From: Phycisphaerae bacterium | GTDB lineage: Bacteria > Planctomycetota > Phycisphaerae > Sedimentisphaerales > Anaerobacaceae | Assembly: GCA_030667885.1 (NCBI GenBank) | Contig: DAOUVA010000002.1 | Coordinates: 1 to 29,857 of the forward strand | Direction: 5' to 3' | Length of the DNA: 29,857 nucleotides | Shown here: positions 1 through 8,335 of the stretch, piece by piece | How the letters are laid out: each line of letters begins with the position of its first letter | How positions within the stretch are numbered: the first letter of the stretch is position 1 | Translations under genes and position numbers: made by a program | The notes under the pieces: generated by a model | What the model was told of the DNA's origin: nothing | The model's input: the letters and a program-made list of their open reading frames with translations, nothing else | The model's database searches: none

Positions 1-406
1 CGCCGAGGGAATTAGCGGTACCGGAGTAGAACTGGTGGGTGTATCGGGCACTCATGACGTATTTAATACATTTGTCACTCTGCGAGAAATATTTGAGAAT
101 GAAAATAACTTTCCCAGCAGCCAGGTTAATGCATTGCGAAATAACGGCTTAGAGGCGATTGAAGAGGTCCACACGTTTCTGTCACAGCTAAACGTTACTA
201 TTGGCTCAGAAATCGGCTTTTTGGAAAAAGTTAAAGAGGGGCTTGAGGATATAAAATTCGATACTGCCGATGAGGCCACTTTATTACAGGAGGTTGACAT
301 TGCCCAGGTTGCTATAGATATTTCACGCCGTGAGGTTCTATACCAAATGTCGTTGTCAGTGGCTGCAAGACTTATGTCTATGTCCCTTTTGGATTTTATT
401 AGATAG
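1..406 (+). CDS. flgL: Flagellar hook-filament junction protein FlgL (HAP3), 3' end only
   Basis: The reading frame is open at the left window edge (first full codon at base 2) and gives about 134 C-terminal residues. FlgL joins the hook to the filament through N- and C-terminal helices that pack like flagellin. The visible part has the helical, flagellin-like C-terminus (EVDIAQVAIDISRREVLYQM) and ends in SLLDFIR, the usual FlgL ending. An earlier stretch, VFNTFVTLREIFENE, matches the D1-type helix of the family. The first in-frame ATG in the window (base 35) is internal and is not the true start. FlgK would be expected just upstream, outside the window. Identification is firm for the C-terminal part, and nothing can be said about the N-terminus. 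Confidence 0.88.
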   Translation, partial: AEGISGTGVELVGVSGTHDVFNTFVTLREIFENENNFPSSQVNALRNNGLEAIEEVHTFLSQLNVTIGSEIGFLEKVKEGLEDIKFDTADEATLLQEVDIAQVAIDISRREVLYQMSLSVAARLMSMSLLDFIR

Positions 407-593
407 TTTTGGAAAAATAATCATGGTGTATTCGTGCGACAATCCGTTTAATATTTTTACAAATTTTGCAGGTAGAATCGTGGAATCGTTAAAAAAACGC
501 CTGTTTAGTTTATCGGCACGAAATTTGCGTACACAATGGTAATTTGATCATGAGTTTATAAGGAATATTGTAATTACATAGGGAGTACTACAG
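407..593. other. Intergenic region between flgL and the fliD operon
   Basis: This 187-bp gap contains no credible gene. No strong terminator hairpin is seen after flgL. The region holds a short AT-rich inverted repeat near 486-498 and the sigma-54 promoter at 514-529. A ribosome binding site (GGGAG, 581-585) lies near its end. Confidence 0.6.
514..529 (+). promoter_or_regulatory. Sigma-54 (-24/-12) promoter of the TPR-TPR-flgN-like-fliD operon
   Basis: CGGCAC, five bases, TTGCG. The GG at 515-516 and GC at 527-528 have the strict sigma-54 spacing. Compared with the consensus TGGCAC-N5-TTGCW, only the first T and the final W differ, and the G and purine after CAC also match. The predicted transcription start is near 540, giving a leader of about 54 nt before the GTG at 594. 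Confidence 0.75.
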
Positions 594-1121
594 GTGACAA
601 TAGATACAAATTCGAAGGAGAAGCCACAAACACAAAACAATGCGGTTGGAAGCCTAAATGATTACCAGAAAGCTTTGGAATTAGCCGAGATTGGCAGACA
701 CGAGGAGGCTCTTGGGTATATTCAAGAATATCTTAGTTCCTCACCAAACGATGCAGAAGCCCTGAACGATGTCGGAGCAATTCTCCATTGCCTAGACCGT
801 TCGGATGAGGCCGTCAAGTGTCTTGTAAAAGCGAGAAATTTACAACCCGACTCGGCAGAAATTATTTGGAATTTGTCTGAAACATACCTTGCCGTTGGCA
901 AAGCGACCGAAGCAATGGAGCTTTTTGACGATATGGACAGGATGGGTATATTGAACGCTGATGTACTTAACAGAACCGCTGAGGTATTACTAAATGAGGG
1001 CAACCTCGTCGATGCCCTCGAGATACTGCATCGGTCGCTGGAACTTTCACCAGATCAGGAAATTCTTCAACCGATGATTGAAGTAATTCGCCACAGAATG
1101 GCTGAGAACAGCTTCGAATAA
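594..1121 (+). CDS. TPR-repeat protein of the fliD operon
   Basis: A 175-residue soluble protein made almost entirely of tetratricopeptide repeats (about four units from residue 24 to 165; for example AEALNDVGAILHCLDRSDEA and DALEILHRSLELSPD). TPR folds bind protein partners and no catalytic domain is present. The start is GTG with a good Shine-Dalgarno (GGGAG, 8-nt spacing). It is the first gene after the sigma-54 promoter at 514-529 and is followed by a second TPR protein, a FlgN/FliT-like chaperone and fliD. A role in flagellar assembly, for example as a substrate or chaperone scaffold, is inferred from position only. The exact function is unknown. Confidence 0.8.
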   Translation: MTIDTNSKEKPQTQNNAVGSLNDYQKALELAEIGRHEEALGYIQEYLSSSPNDAEALNDVGAILHCLDRSDEAVKCLVKARNLQPDSAEIIWNLSETYLAVGKATEAMELFDDMDRMGILNADVLNRTAEVLLNEGNLVDALEILHRSLELSPDQEILQPMIEVIRHRMAENSFE

Positions 1122-1200
1122 AGATACAGTAACTGTAGAATTTTTCAAAAGTGGTGTTCGCCCCAGCGTGGGACGAACACTCAAAGGAAGCAAATCAGAT

Positions 1201-1821
1201 ATGAACAGAGAAATGAATGATTTTATCGGACAGGCCAATACAATCCAACGTTATGAAGAATTACAGGAATTAGGAGACTATTATACTTCTGTTGGTGATT
1301 ATACTCAGGCACAAAAGTGCTATGGGAAAGCAACATCCTTGAGTCCTGATGAGCCTGGCCCTTACGTTGGGCTTGGTGTAGTCGACTTTCAAAAGGATCT
1401 TTTAGATGATGCCGAGATAGCCTTTAGAGTGGCTTGTCGGCTTGCCCCTGATTGCTCCCGTGCCTATGCCGGCCTGGCTATGGTCGCACAGAAAAAAACC
1501 GATTACGAGAAGGCTTTTGAGATGTATCTTAAATGTCTGGAGTTGGATACAGACAACCTGACAGCTCTTTTGGGTCTGTTCCAAACCTCTTGTCAGATGG
1601 GCTCCTTTGCGAAAGTTATCCATTACCTTGAGCTATATCTCGAGATGCACCCACACGACAGCTCTGTTATGTTCTCTTTGGCAGCGCTTTATGTTAAAGA
1701 AGGTTGTTTCGAACAATCCAGGAAAATACTTTTAGATATTTTAACGTCGGACTCTGAGAATGAAGATGCCATTAATCTCTTAGAGGAAGTTGATCACAAC
1801 TTAGCACAAAAAAACAGGTAG
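1201..1821 (+). CDS. Second TPR-repeat protein of the fliD operon
   Basis: About 206 residues, with four to five TPR units spanning most of the protein (for example GDYYTSVGDYTQAQKCYGKA and AYAGLAMVAQKKTDYEKAF). There is no signal peptide, membrane segment or enzyme domain. The frame extends upstream to an ATG at 1168, but the ATG at 1201 is preferred because AAGGAAG ends 10 nt before it. The stop codon at 1819-1821 overlaps the ribosome binding site of the next gene, so translation is probably coupled. Like its upstream neighbour it is presumably a protein-interaction adaptor for flagellar assembly. That role is inferred from the operon and not shown by the sequence. Confidence 0.78.
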   Translation: MNREMNDFIGQANTIQRYEELQELGDYYTSVGDYTQAQKCYGKATSLSPDEPGPYVGLGVVDFQKDLLDDAEIAFRVACRLAPDCSRAYAGLAMVAQKKTDYEKAFEMYLKCLELDTDNLTALLGLFQTSCQMGSFAKVIHYLELYLEMHPHDSSVMFSLAALYVKEGCFEQSRKILLDILTSDSENEDAINLLEEVDHNLAQKNR

Positions 1822-1834
1822 GAGTTCAGATTCC

Positions 1835-2146
1835 GTGAACGCAGATGAACAGATGTATCTACTGGATAATTTACAGAGTTTATTAGAAAAGCAAATAGAA
1901 ATGGCCCGCAAAGGCAATTTTCGCCGTGTTGAAGCGTTAGCCGAGCAAGCCAGTTCTATCGTTGAGAAAATAGTTAAAATAAGGCTGTTTGGCCAACCTG
2001 AGTTTGATGGCCGGCGCAAGCATTTGTTGAAATTGTACAAAAAACTGGAATTGATGCTTGCTGCCGGGAAAGATTCTGTTGCAAAGCAACTACGGCAGGC
2101 TGGCAACGCCCGAAAAACACTCAAGGCATATCGTAACAACGGCTAA
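1835..2146 (+). CDS. FlgN/FliT-like flagellar export chaperone (putative)
   Basis: A 103-residue, highly charged, all-helical protein with no membrane segment. Chaperones of the FlgN and FliT type are small helical proteins that bind the C-termini of FlgK/FlgL or FliD and escort them to the export gate. This one matches in size and fold type (LLDNLQSLLEKQIEMARKG at the N-terminus; ARKTLKAYRNNG at the end). It also lies directly before fliD and downstream of flgL. The start is GTG at 1835, with TAGGAG at 1819-1824 overlapping the previous stop. The sequence alone does not tell whether it serves FliD (FliT-like) or FlgK/L (FlgN-like). Confidence 0.62.
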   Translation: MNADEQMYLLDNLQSLLEKQIEMARKGNFRRVEALAEQASSIVEKIVKIRLFGQPEFDGRRKHLLKLYKKLELMLAAGKDSVAKQLRQAGNARKTLKAYRNNG

Positions 2147-2273
2147 TTCAGACTTGATATTTAAGTTCGAGGTATTTCATCCGATAATGTCAGGAAGGGC
2201 TATAAAAGGACAAGCAAGATTGTCTTCCTTATGGTATATGGTATAAGGATAAGATAAGGTTAAGGACTAAAGC

Positions 2274-4679
2274 ATGGGCGTGTTAAGATTTCCAGGTTTG
2301 GCAACAGGTATTAATACTGCTGCGCTCATCGAGCAGCTTATGATAATCAACAGCCGAAGACTTGCCACATATCAAGTACAGAAGACGACCTACGAGACGC
2401 AAACCACTGCACTTAGTGAGTTGCGAACAAAGGTCAGCGCCCTGGAAACATCAGCGAGCGCTCTTGCCGATGCCGATAGCATGGAGATTTTCAAAGCAAC
2501 TTCCAGTGACACTGATGTGCTAACAGTTACTGCATCATCAGAGGCAAATTCCGGCTCTCATTCAATTGAAATCAATCAATTAGCAACAACTAACACATGG
2601 ATTCAGGACACTTCTACCTTTGATTACGAGACAGATTATGTAGGTGGCGGCAATTTTATATATTCCTATAACCACCAGGAAAGAGTGATAACAACAGTTG
2701 CCGATGAAACTACACTCGAGGACCTTGTCGGTTTGATAAATAATGATGACAATAATCCCGGCGTTACAGCCAGCTTGTTATATCAGGGAGGTAAATACCA
2801 CCTGATGCTGAGCGGCCAGGAAACAGGACAGGATTATCAAATATCTTTCAACGCCAGCAGTACGGAGGTATGGAAGCCCAATACGGTGCTATCCGACCAC
2901 ACGTTTACTGATGATGATGGCAATGCCGGATTGAGTACTAAGATCACAGAACTTGACCAATTCAGCGGAACACTGGTAGGAGATGAAAAAATCACGATCA
3001 CCGGCAAGAATCATTCCGGTACTGACCTGCCCGATAAAGAACTTTCTATCACGGCGAATACAACGGTAGGCCATCTTATCGATGCGATTAATGAACAATT
3101 TGACGGAGTAGCAACTGCCAGGCTCGAAAATGGCCAGATATGGCTGACGGACCATACCAGTGGTTTGAGCAGTTTAGAAGTCGTCAGTTTAACTTATGAT
3201 AACGGTATCGGTTCAACCACTCTTGGCTTGCCTACAATGGCTGTTTCAACAGAAGGAGGCGACACCTCGGAGAGTCTTGCCTCTCTTGTGTCGACCTCTT
3301 TTGTCGAAACCCAGAGCGCCCAGAATTCACAGATCACGGTTGACGGCTATCCGTCAACAACAGCCCAGGAACTTCAAACACTGACTACTGGTTCTCTGGC
3401 AAACGGTGGACACTTTCATTTGACTTATGATGGACAGACAACTGGAGAAATTCTTTATACTGCCAGCACCACTGACATTAAAGATGCTCTTGATGCTCTG
3501 TCAAATGTTTCACCCGGTGACATAACGGTAAGTGGTACAGGCCTGGACACTGCTGGCACTACGACCTTCCAATTTCTCAGTACCGCTGGTGATGTAAAGA
3601 TGATTTCCATTGATGCAACTGTTCTTACTTTTGCAGGGTCGAGCACCTGCTCATTTGCGGAAACAACAAAAGGCAATGACGGCTGGCTCCATAGAAACAG
3701 TAACAGCATTGCTGATGCTTTGACGGGGATAACACTGAATCTTCACGATGTAACAGAAGCCGAGACACCAATTAAAATAAGTATCAGCAGAAACACCGGA
3801 TTAATCAGTGCAAGAATCAATGGTATGGTTAGTGCTTATAATAGCTTAATTACCGAGTTGAAGACTAAAACTGAATATGACTCCGAATCCAAAAAAATGG
3901 GTATATTGAGCAACGATATTGCGGTATCGTTTATTAAAACCCAGACTCGTGACCCGTTTATTGGAATAGTTGAAGGTTTCATCGATACAATAGACAGCTT
4001 TGTTCAGGCTTCTGATATAGGTATTACAATTGATGGTGACGGAATGATGGAATTCGACACAGACGAATTCAACGATGCCATCAATGAAGATTTCACAGGT
4101 ATTCTTGAACTGCTTGGGGCGACCAAAAGCGGCAACAGCGATAGTACTATCATCCAGTTTTATAGTGCCAGCGATAAATACACAACCGCCGGTACCTATG
4201 ATATTGAGGTAGATATAAATGACAGCAATCAAATAACTGATGTCAGAATCAAACTATCCAGTGAATCTAATTGGCGTGATGATGTCGCCTGGCCTGATAA
4301 CCTTGTAACCGGCAACAGCGATTTCGATGATTACGGAGACCCTTTATACCCCGAAAACGGACTCCAGTTTACTGTTGATCCGAACCAACCTGAGGGTACT
4401 TATACTGCAACTATCAATGTCAAGCAGGGAATGGCCGGCGCCCTTGAAGATTTGCTTGACGAGATACTTGAAGCTGATGGCCGACTTGATGTCAGTAAAG
4501 GCATACTTGATGATAAGATAACAGCAATGGACAGAAGAATCGAAAACGAAGAAGCTCGTCTTAACAATGTGGAAACAAGACTTATCGACAAGTATGCTCG
4601 TCTTGAAAAAACTTTGGCTATGATGCAGCAGCAAATGTCTGCGGTTAGTGTGATTAGCGCTGCCACTTTCGGTTCTTAG
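2274..4679 (+). CDS. fliD: Flagellar filament cap protein FliD (HAP2), enlarged
   Basis: At 801 residues this is far longer than the usual 450-550. FliD sits at the filament tip and folds arriving flagellin. The N-terminus (FPGLATGINTAALIEQLM) and the coiled-coil C-terminus (MDRRIENEEARLNNVETRL) are typical. The family motif in which ITVDG is soon followed by SNSIADALTGITLNL is split by about 105 residues (about 365-468). The insert contains a beta-rich block (LTYDGQTTGEILYTAS, DIKDALDALSNVSPGDITVS) that resembles repeat domains of large bacterial surface proteins. Another long region (about 618-735) also adds length. The ATG at 2274 has AAGG about 8 nt upstream. It is the last gene of the sigma-54 operon and converges with flhB, 17 bp away. 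Confidence 0.93.
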   Translation: MGVLRFPGLATGINTAALIEQLMIINSRRLATYQVQKTTYETQTTALSELRTKVSALETSASALADADSMEIFKATSSDTDVLTVTASSEANSGSHSIEINQLATTNTWIQDTSTFDYETDYVGGGNFIYSYNHQERVITTVADETTLEDLVGLINNDDNNPGVTASLLYQGGKYHLMLSGQETGQDYQISFNASSTEVWKPNTVLSDHTFTDDDGNAGLSTKITELDQFSGTLVGDEKITITGKNHSGTDLPDKELSITANTTVGHLIDAINEQFDGVATARLENGQIWLTDHTSGLSSLEVVSLTYDNGIGSTTLGLPTMAVSTEGGDTSESLASLVSTSFVETQSAQNSQITVDGYPSTTAQELQTLTTGSLANGGHFHLTYDGQTTGEILYTASTTDIKDALDALSNVSPGDITVSGTGLDTAGTTTFQFLSTAGDVKMISIDATVLTFAGSSTCSFAETTKGNDGWLHRNSNSIADALTGITLNLHDVTEAETPIKISISRNTGLISARINGMVSAYNSLITELKTKTEYDSESKKMGILSNDIAVSFIKTQTRDPFIGIVEGFIDTIDSFVQASDIGITIDGDGMMEFDTDEFNDAINEDFTGILELLGATKSGNSDSTIIQFYSASDKYTTAGTYDIEVDINDSNQITDVRIKLSSESNWRDDVAWPDNLVTGNSDFDDYGDPLYPENGLQFTVDPNQPEGTYTATINVKQGMAGALEDLLDEILEADGRLDVSKGILDDKITAMDRRIENEEARLNNVETRLIDKYARLEKTLAMMQQQMSAVSVISAATFGS

Positions 4680-4696
4680 ATGCACTAACCAGCCGT

Positions 4697-5764
4697 TTAT
4701 GTTTTTCTGTGCCGCAGTCGATATATCATAGCCAATACCTCTGCCACAGCTGCATATAATGTTTGCGGTATAACATCGCCGGGTTGCACTGTTGAATATA
4801 TTGTTCTCGCCAATTCCGGCTTTCTTACAATAGGCACTCCATAAGCCCGGGCAATTTCCCTGATTTTTTCTGCTAAGTGGTCTGCACCTTTAGCTACCAT
4901 AATGGGAGCTTCCATTGTCTTAGCTTCGTAACGCAGTGCGACAGCTACATGTGTCGGGTTCACAAGAACTACACTGGCTTTTGGGACCTCCTGCAACATA
5001 CGTTGCCTGGCCATTTCTATCTGAATCCGGCGAATACGGGATTTGATCTCAGGCGAACCATCAGTATCTTTTCGCTCCTGTTTTACTTCCTGCTTTGTCA
5101 TCTTCAGGTCTTGTGTGTATTTCCATTTCTGAAAGAAAACGTCAATGGCCGCTATAATCAGCAGCGCCACGCAAATGCGTATCATCATTCCTAATATTAT
5201 TTTTGCGATAGCCACCATTATTTGTGCAGACCATGCCCATCTAATAGCAGCAAGTGTGTCGATCCTACTGCGAATATACAACCAGACGATAATGGAAACG
5301 AAAATCAATTTTGCTATAGAGACACCCAGTTTTACTACGGTTTTGATATTGAACAATCTTTCAAAACCTTTTACCGGATTTATCGCATCGAATTTCAAGT
5401 TCAGGGCCTGTGGCGCAAAATTCAAGCCACTGACGGCAACACATGATACTACAGACCCTACAAAAAGTGCTGCCAGAATCGGGCACATAGCAAATATCGA
5501 ACTGATGATTTTTGTATTGAGAAAACTCATGAATGCCTTGCTGTCGGCGAAAACGCCGATCTGGCCCGACATCCCCTGCTTCATTTGTATTATAAACCAT
5601 TGCAGCAAAGCCGGTGCAGACAAGGCCAGTACCATTACAAGTACTGCAATCGAAACAGCTGCCGGCAGTTCCTGGCTCTGGGCAACCTGTCCTTTTTCTC
5701 TTGCTTTCCTTAGCCGTTTTGGCGTTGGCTGTTCTGTTTTTTCAGCAACCGGCTTCTCCGCCAT
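4697..5764 (-). CDS. flhB: Flagellar export switch protein FlhB
   Basis: A 355-residue inner-membrane protein of the type III export gate. It switches export from rod/hook to filament substrates by self-cleavage. The N-terminus shows the family signature (AEKTEQPTPKRLRKAREKG), followed by four hydrophobic segments (about residues 36-58, 86-112, 143-163 and 183-208). A cytoplasmic domain contains the autocleavage motif NPTH at 269-272, followed by VAVALRY. Length and motif are complete, so it should be functional. It is the last gene of the fliOPQR-flhB unit, 46 bp after fliR. flhA, its usual neighbour, is not downstream here, where fliD converges instead. Confidence 0.97.
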   Translation of the reverse strand: MAEKPVAEKTEQPTPKRLRKAREKGQVAQSQELPAAVSIAVLVMVLALSAPALLQWFIIQMKQGMSGQIGVFADSKAFMSFLNTKIISSIFAMCPILAALFVGSVVSCVAVSGLNFAPQALNLKFDAINPVKGFERLFNIKTVVKLGVSIAKLIFVSIIVWLYIRSRIDTLAAIRWAWSAQIMVAIAKIILGMMIRICVALLIIAAIDVFFQKWKYTQDLKMTKQEVKQERKDTDGSPEIKSRIRRIQIEMARQRMLQEVPKASVVLVNPTHVAVALRYEAKTMEAPIMVAKGADHLAEKIREIARAYGVPIVRKPELARTIYSTVQPGDVIPQTLYAAVAEVLAMIYRLRHRKT

Positions 5765-5810
5765 AATCTACACCTGGTCTTAAGTCTGCGGTTCACAACA
5801 AAATAATCAA

Positions 5811-6563
5811 TTAAAGGGGCACCAGTTTGCCCATCCAATCAGCGAATTCAGCCACAAATTCACTAATAAACGGCAAAAATATTCCTACCATTAGCAATCC
5901 CAGCCCCACACGCAACGGCATACTGATGAATAAAATGTTCATATCCGGCATTATGCGTGCGAATACAGCCAGCACAACCAGCAGCAGCAAAAACGCCGCC
6001 AACATTGGTGCAGCCAGTCTTAAGCACACGACAAACATTGTTGAACCTGCTTTAACTATTCCGCCGACCAGCAATGGTATCGTTGGTATGCTGCCAGCGG
6101 GAAAAGCCTGGTAACTTCGTGAGATAATTAACAGGAATAAATGGTGGCCATTTGCGCTTAGAAACAGAAGTATAAATATCATTTCAATAAGTACGCCAAG
6201 CGGTTGGGCCCTCTCGCCTGTCAATGGATCCAAGGTCTGGGCCATTGCCAGCCCCATTTGTCTTTCAATAATCCGCCCACTTAGTTTGACAGCAGAAAAT
6301 ATAAGGACAACAACTAACCCAAGAGCTAAACCATAAATTGCTTCGTTACTTATCAGCAATATTGCTTCCAATGCAGAGATTTGTTTGGGATTGATGGTAG
6401 AAGGAACTACAGTTGAAAAAAAAACTGAAATTAACAAAACAATTGCAACTCTGATTCTAACCGGAATAGTTCTCCAACTGAAAACAGGCGTTACCAGAAA
6501 AAATGCCGACATCCTTGTCAGCACCAACACAAATCCGAGCAGCTTTGTTATCATCAATTCCAT
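5811..6563 (-). CDS. fliR: Flagellar export gate protein FliR
   Basis: A 250-residue integral membrane protein with about six hydrophobic segments. FliR, FliP and FliQ form the helical export channel core. The N-terminus (TRMSAFFLVTPVFSWRTIPV) and the central block (GRIIERQMGLAMAQTLDP) match the family, and the length is normal. The gene starts 3 bp after the fliQ stop, so the two are very likely translated together. FlhB is encoded 46 bp downstream. Assignment is secure from both sequence and the conserved order fliP-fliQ-fliR-flhB. Confidence 0.95.
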   Translation of the reverse strand: MELMITKLLGFVLVLTRMSAFFLVTPVFSWRTIPVRIRVAIVLLISVFFSTVVPSTINPKQISALEAILLISNEAIYGLALGLVVVLIFSAVKLSGRIIERQMGLAMAQTLDPLTGERAQPLGVLIEMIFILLFLSANGHHLFLLIISRSYQAFPAGSIPTIPLLVGGIVKAGSTMFVVCLRLAAPMLAAFLLLLVVLAVFARIMPDMNILFISMPLRVGLGLLMVGIFLPFISEFVAEFADWMGKLVPL

Positions 6564-6566
6564 GAA

Positions 6567-6836
6567 TCACTGCCCGATATTTTGAATATGACCGAAACTC
6601 TCATTCATAAATTTAAGCAGTATACCGAGCATCCAACTGCCGAAAAGCAGTGTGACAAAGCCCACGGCCATAAGCTTGGGTACTACCGTTAAAGACATAT
6701 CACGTACGGAGGTAACCGCTTGAAACAATGTTACCACTACTCCCACAATGACACAGGTCAATAAAATCGGAGCCGCCACAAGTAAAGTTGTCTCGATTGT
6801 TTGTCGCCCCAGATAAATGACAAAATTACTATCCAT
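6567..6836 (-). CDS. fliQ: Flagellar export gate protein FliQ
   Basis: An 89-residue protein with two membrane segments, the size and topology of FliQ, four copies of which pack around the FliP/FliR channel. Family features include the N-terminal LGRQTIETTLLVAAPIL and the loop sequence FQAVTSVRDMSLTVVPKL (canonical form: FQA.TQI.E.TL.F.PK). It lies between fliP (29-bp gap) and fliR (3-bp gap) in the standard gate order. Confidence 0.95.
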   Translation of the reverse strand: MDSNFVIYLGRQTIETTLLVAAPILLTCVIVGVVVTLFQAVTSVRDMSLTVVPKLMAVGFVTLLFGSWMLGILLKFMNESFGHIQNIGQ

Positions 6837-6865
6837 CCGTTAAATCCTCATAAAAGCTTAATCCC

Positions 6866-7657
6866 TTATTGGAAACCCAGGCTAAGGCTCTTGGCTAACA
6901 ATCCCCATCCATCAACAAGAATGAATAATATCAGCTTGAAAGGCAGCGAAATCATTACAGGCGGCAGCATCATCATACCGGCACTAAGCAGGACACTCGC
7001 AATAACAAGATCGACTACCAGAAATGGGATAAACAGAAGACAGCCTATCTCGAATGCCGTTCGAAATTCACTAATAATGAATGCCGGAATAACTATATGC
7101 AGGCCAATCTCCTTTGGGCTGGCAGGGGGCTCTATCTCGGCCATCTGCACAAAAAGAGCTAAATCAGATTCCCGGCACTGGCGGAGCATAAATTCCTTAA
7201 TAGAGTCACCTGCTCTGCTGCCTGCTGTTTCGAAATCAATCTCATCAGCTATGTAAGGCCGAATGCTGGTTTCGTTAATTCTGGAAAATGTGGGGGCCAT
7301 CGTATACAGCGTCAGAAACAATGCCAGCCCTATAATAGCGATAGTCGGCGGTATGGTTTGAGTACTCAAAGCCCGGCGAACAAAGGACAGTACTATAACG
7401 ATTCGTGTGAAGGATGTCATCATCACCAGAAGACTTGGTAAAATCGCCAGGCCGCTAAAGATGATTACAAGTTTGACAGGTGTCGACCAATCTTTACCTT
7501 CAGTTCCATCAGAGGTTGCCCTATCTACAACTGTCATCAGGTCACCTATGCTCGGGACCGAGGTTGCTGTAGTGTTGTTATCCTGACCAAATGACAAACC
7601 ATTTGTTGACAGAATGACAAAAGCTAAAAAAAATATTCTAATAAATCTCACTGCCAT
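6866..7657 (-). CDS. fliP: Flagellar export gate protein FliP
   Basis: About 263 residues. FliP is the main channel subunit of the export gate. The sequence starts with a cleavable-type signal peptide (hydrophobic stretch FFLAFVILS, then GQDNN), as is usual for FliP. It continues with the family block SFTRIVIVLSFVRRALSTQT and the C-terminal motif RTAFEIGCLLFIPFLVVDLV. A TTG four codons upstream (7669) is possible, but the ATG at 7657 is preferred because TTGAGGA lies 6 nt before it, overlapping that TTG. The gene is 23 bp after fliO and 29 bp before fliQ. Confidence 0.95.
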   Translation of the reverse strand: MAVRFIRIFFLAFVILSTNGLSFGQDNNTTATSVPSIGDLMTVVDRATSDGTEGKDWSTPVKLVIIFSGLAILPSLLVMMTSFTRIVIVLSFVRRALSTQTIPPTIAIIGLALFLTLYTMAPTFSRINETSIRPYIADEIDFETAGSRAGDSIKEFMLRQCRESDLALFVQMAEIEPPASPKEIGLHIVIPAFIISEFRTAFEIGCLLFIPFLVVDLVIASVLLSAGMMMLPPVMISLPFKLILFILVDGWGLLAKSLSLGFQ

Positions 7658-7680
7658 TAAAATCCTCAATTATTGTCTAT

Positions 7681-8142
7681 TTAGTTTACCGGCAAATCCG
7701 TTTCAGATAACTGATCAGTTACATCTGCCAACTTGGTGATATTTTCGTTTGTGCTGCCTATAAGAAGCGTCTGTTTGCCTATTTTAATCAAATGTATAGC
7801 CTTACGTGGGCTAAGATGAACTGTTTCAGAAACCCGGATCCTTTTGCCGGGCAGGTTGGCTAACCTTGGTAGAAGTTTTTTTGATAGATAAATCGCTGCT
7901 ACACCAAAAACAATAACCAGTAAAACCATTAGTATCATTTTGAAGAACAATCCACCTGCGTCAAGATTACCATCTGATCTTATAGTAAGATTTGGCAGGT
8001 TGCTATACAAAGAATCAGAATTATCGAATAAGGATTTTGTACTCTCGTTTGTGCCAGACTGGGCTGAGTATATAATCGCCATACCGCTACACAGTGCAGT
8101 TGCCATCAAAAACACAACAATTTTTTTCTTAGATAATCCCAT
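7681..8142 (-). CDS. fliO: Flagellar export gate assembly protein FliO
   Basis: A 153-residue bitopic protein. A hydrophobic N-terminus (VVFLMATALCSGMAIIYS) looks like a signal peptide. A periplasmic stretch follows, then one strong membrane segment (about residues 67-86, FKMILMVLLVIVFGVAAIYL) and a small cytoplasmic domain with the FliO-type pattern VSETVHLSPRKAIHLIKIG and LLIGSTNENITKL. FliO helps FliP oligomerise. It is the first gene of fliOPQR-flhB, with a sigma-54 promoter at 8179-8194 and a leader of only about 26 nt. I see no clear Shine-Dalgarno before the ATG. FliN and FliM, which often precede fliO, are absent. Confidence 0.88.
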   Translation of the reverse strand: MGLSKKKIVVFLMATALCSGMAIIYSAQSGTNESTKSLFDNSDSLYSNLPNLTIRSDGNLDAGGLFFKMILMVLLVIVFGVAAIYLSKKLLPRLANLPGKRIRVSETVHLSPRKAIHLIKIGKQTLLIGSTNENITKLADVTDQLSETDLPVN

Positions 8143-8178
8143 ACTATAAAATCACTATGTATAACTGTTGTACTTGGT

Positions 8179-8194
8179 AGCAAATAGCGTGCCG
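8179..8194 (-). promoter_or_regulatory. Sigma-54 promoter of fliOPQR-flhB
   Basis: On the minus strand: CGGCAC, GCTAT, TTGCT. GG and GC have the exact sigma-54 spacing, and only the first base differs from consensus. The predicted start is near 8168, 26 nt before the fliO ATG. It lies in the 193-bp gap between the stator genes and fliO, so the export gate has its own transcription unit. Confidence 0.78.
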
Positions 8195-8335
8195 AAACAT
8201 TAAAACAGGTACTAATGTGGTATAAACTGCTATTTTTGCGCAGAATCGAAGAAAGAATCAGACAAAATGTCGAAAAACTTGACAAGACTGCAAATTCCCA
8301 TTTACCTTGGTGCGGAGAAATAAAGACCTACAAAT

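Noticed and set aside
330..542. 70-codon frame overlapping the end of flgL
   Set aside because: It overlaps flgL in another frame and runs through the sigma-54 promoter, with no ribosome binding site and no recognisable domain.
5145..5783. 212-codon plus-strand frame opposite flhB
   Set aside because: It is antisense to a complete FlhB with all motifs and has no family resemblance or ribosome binding site.
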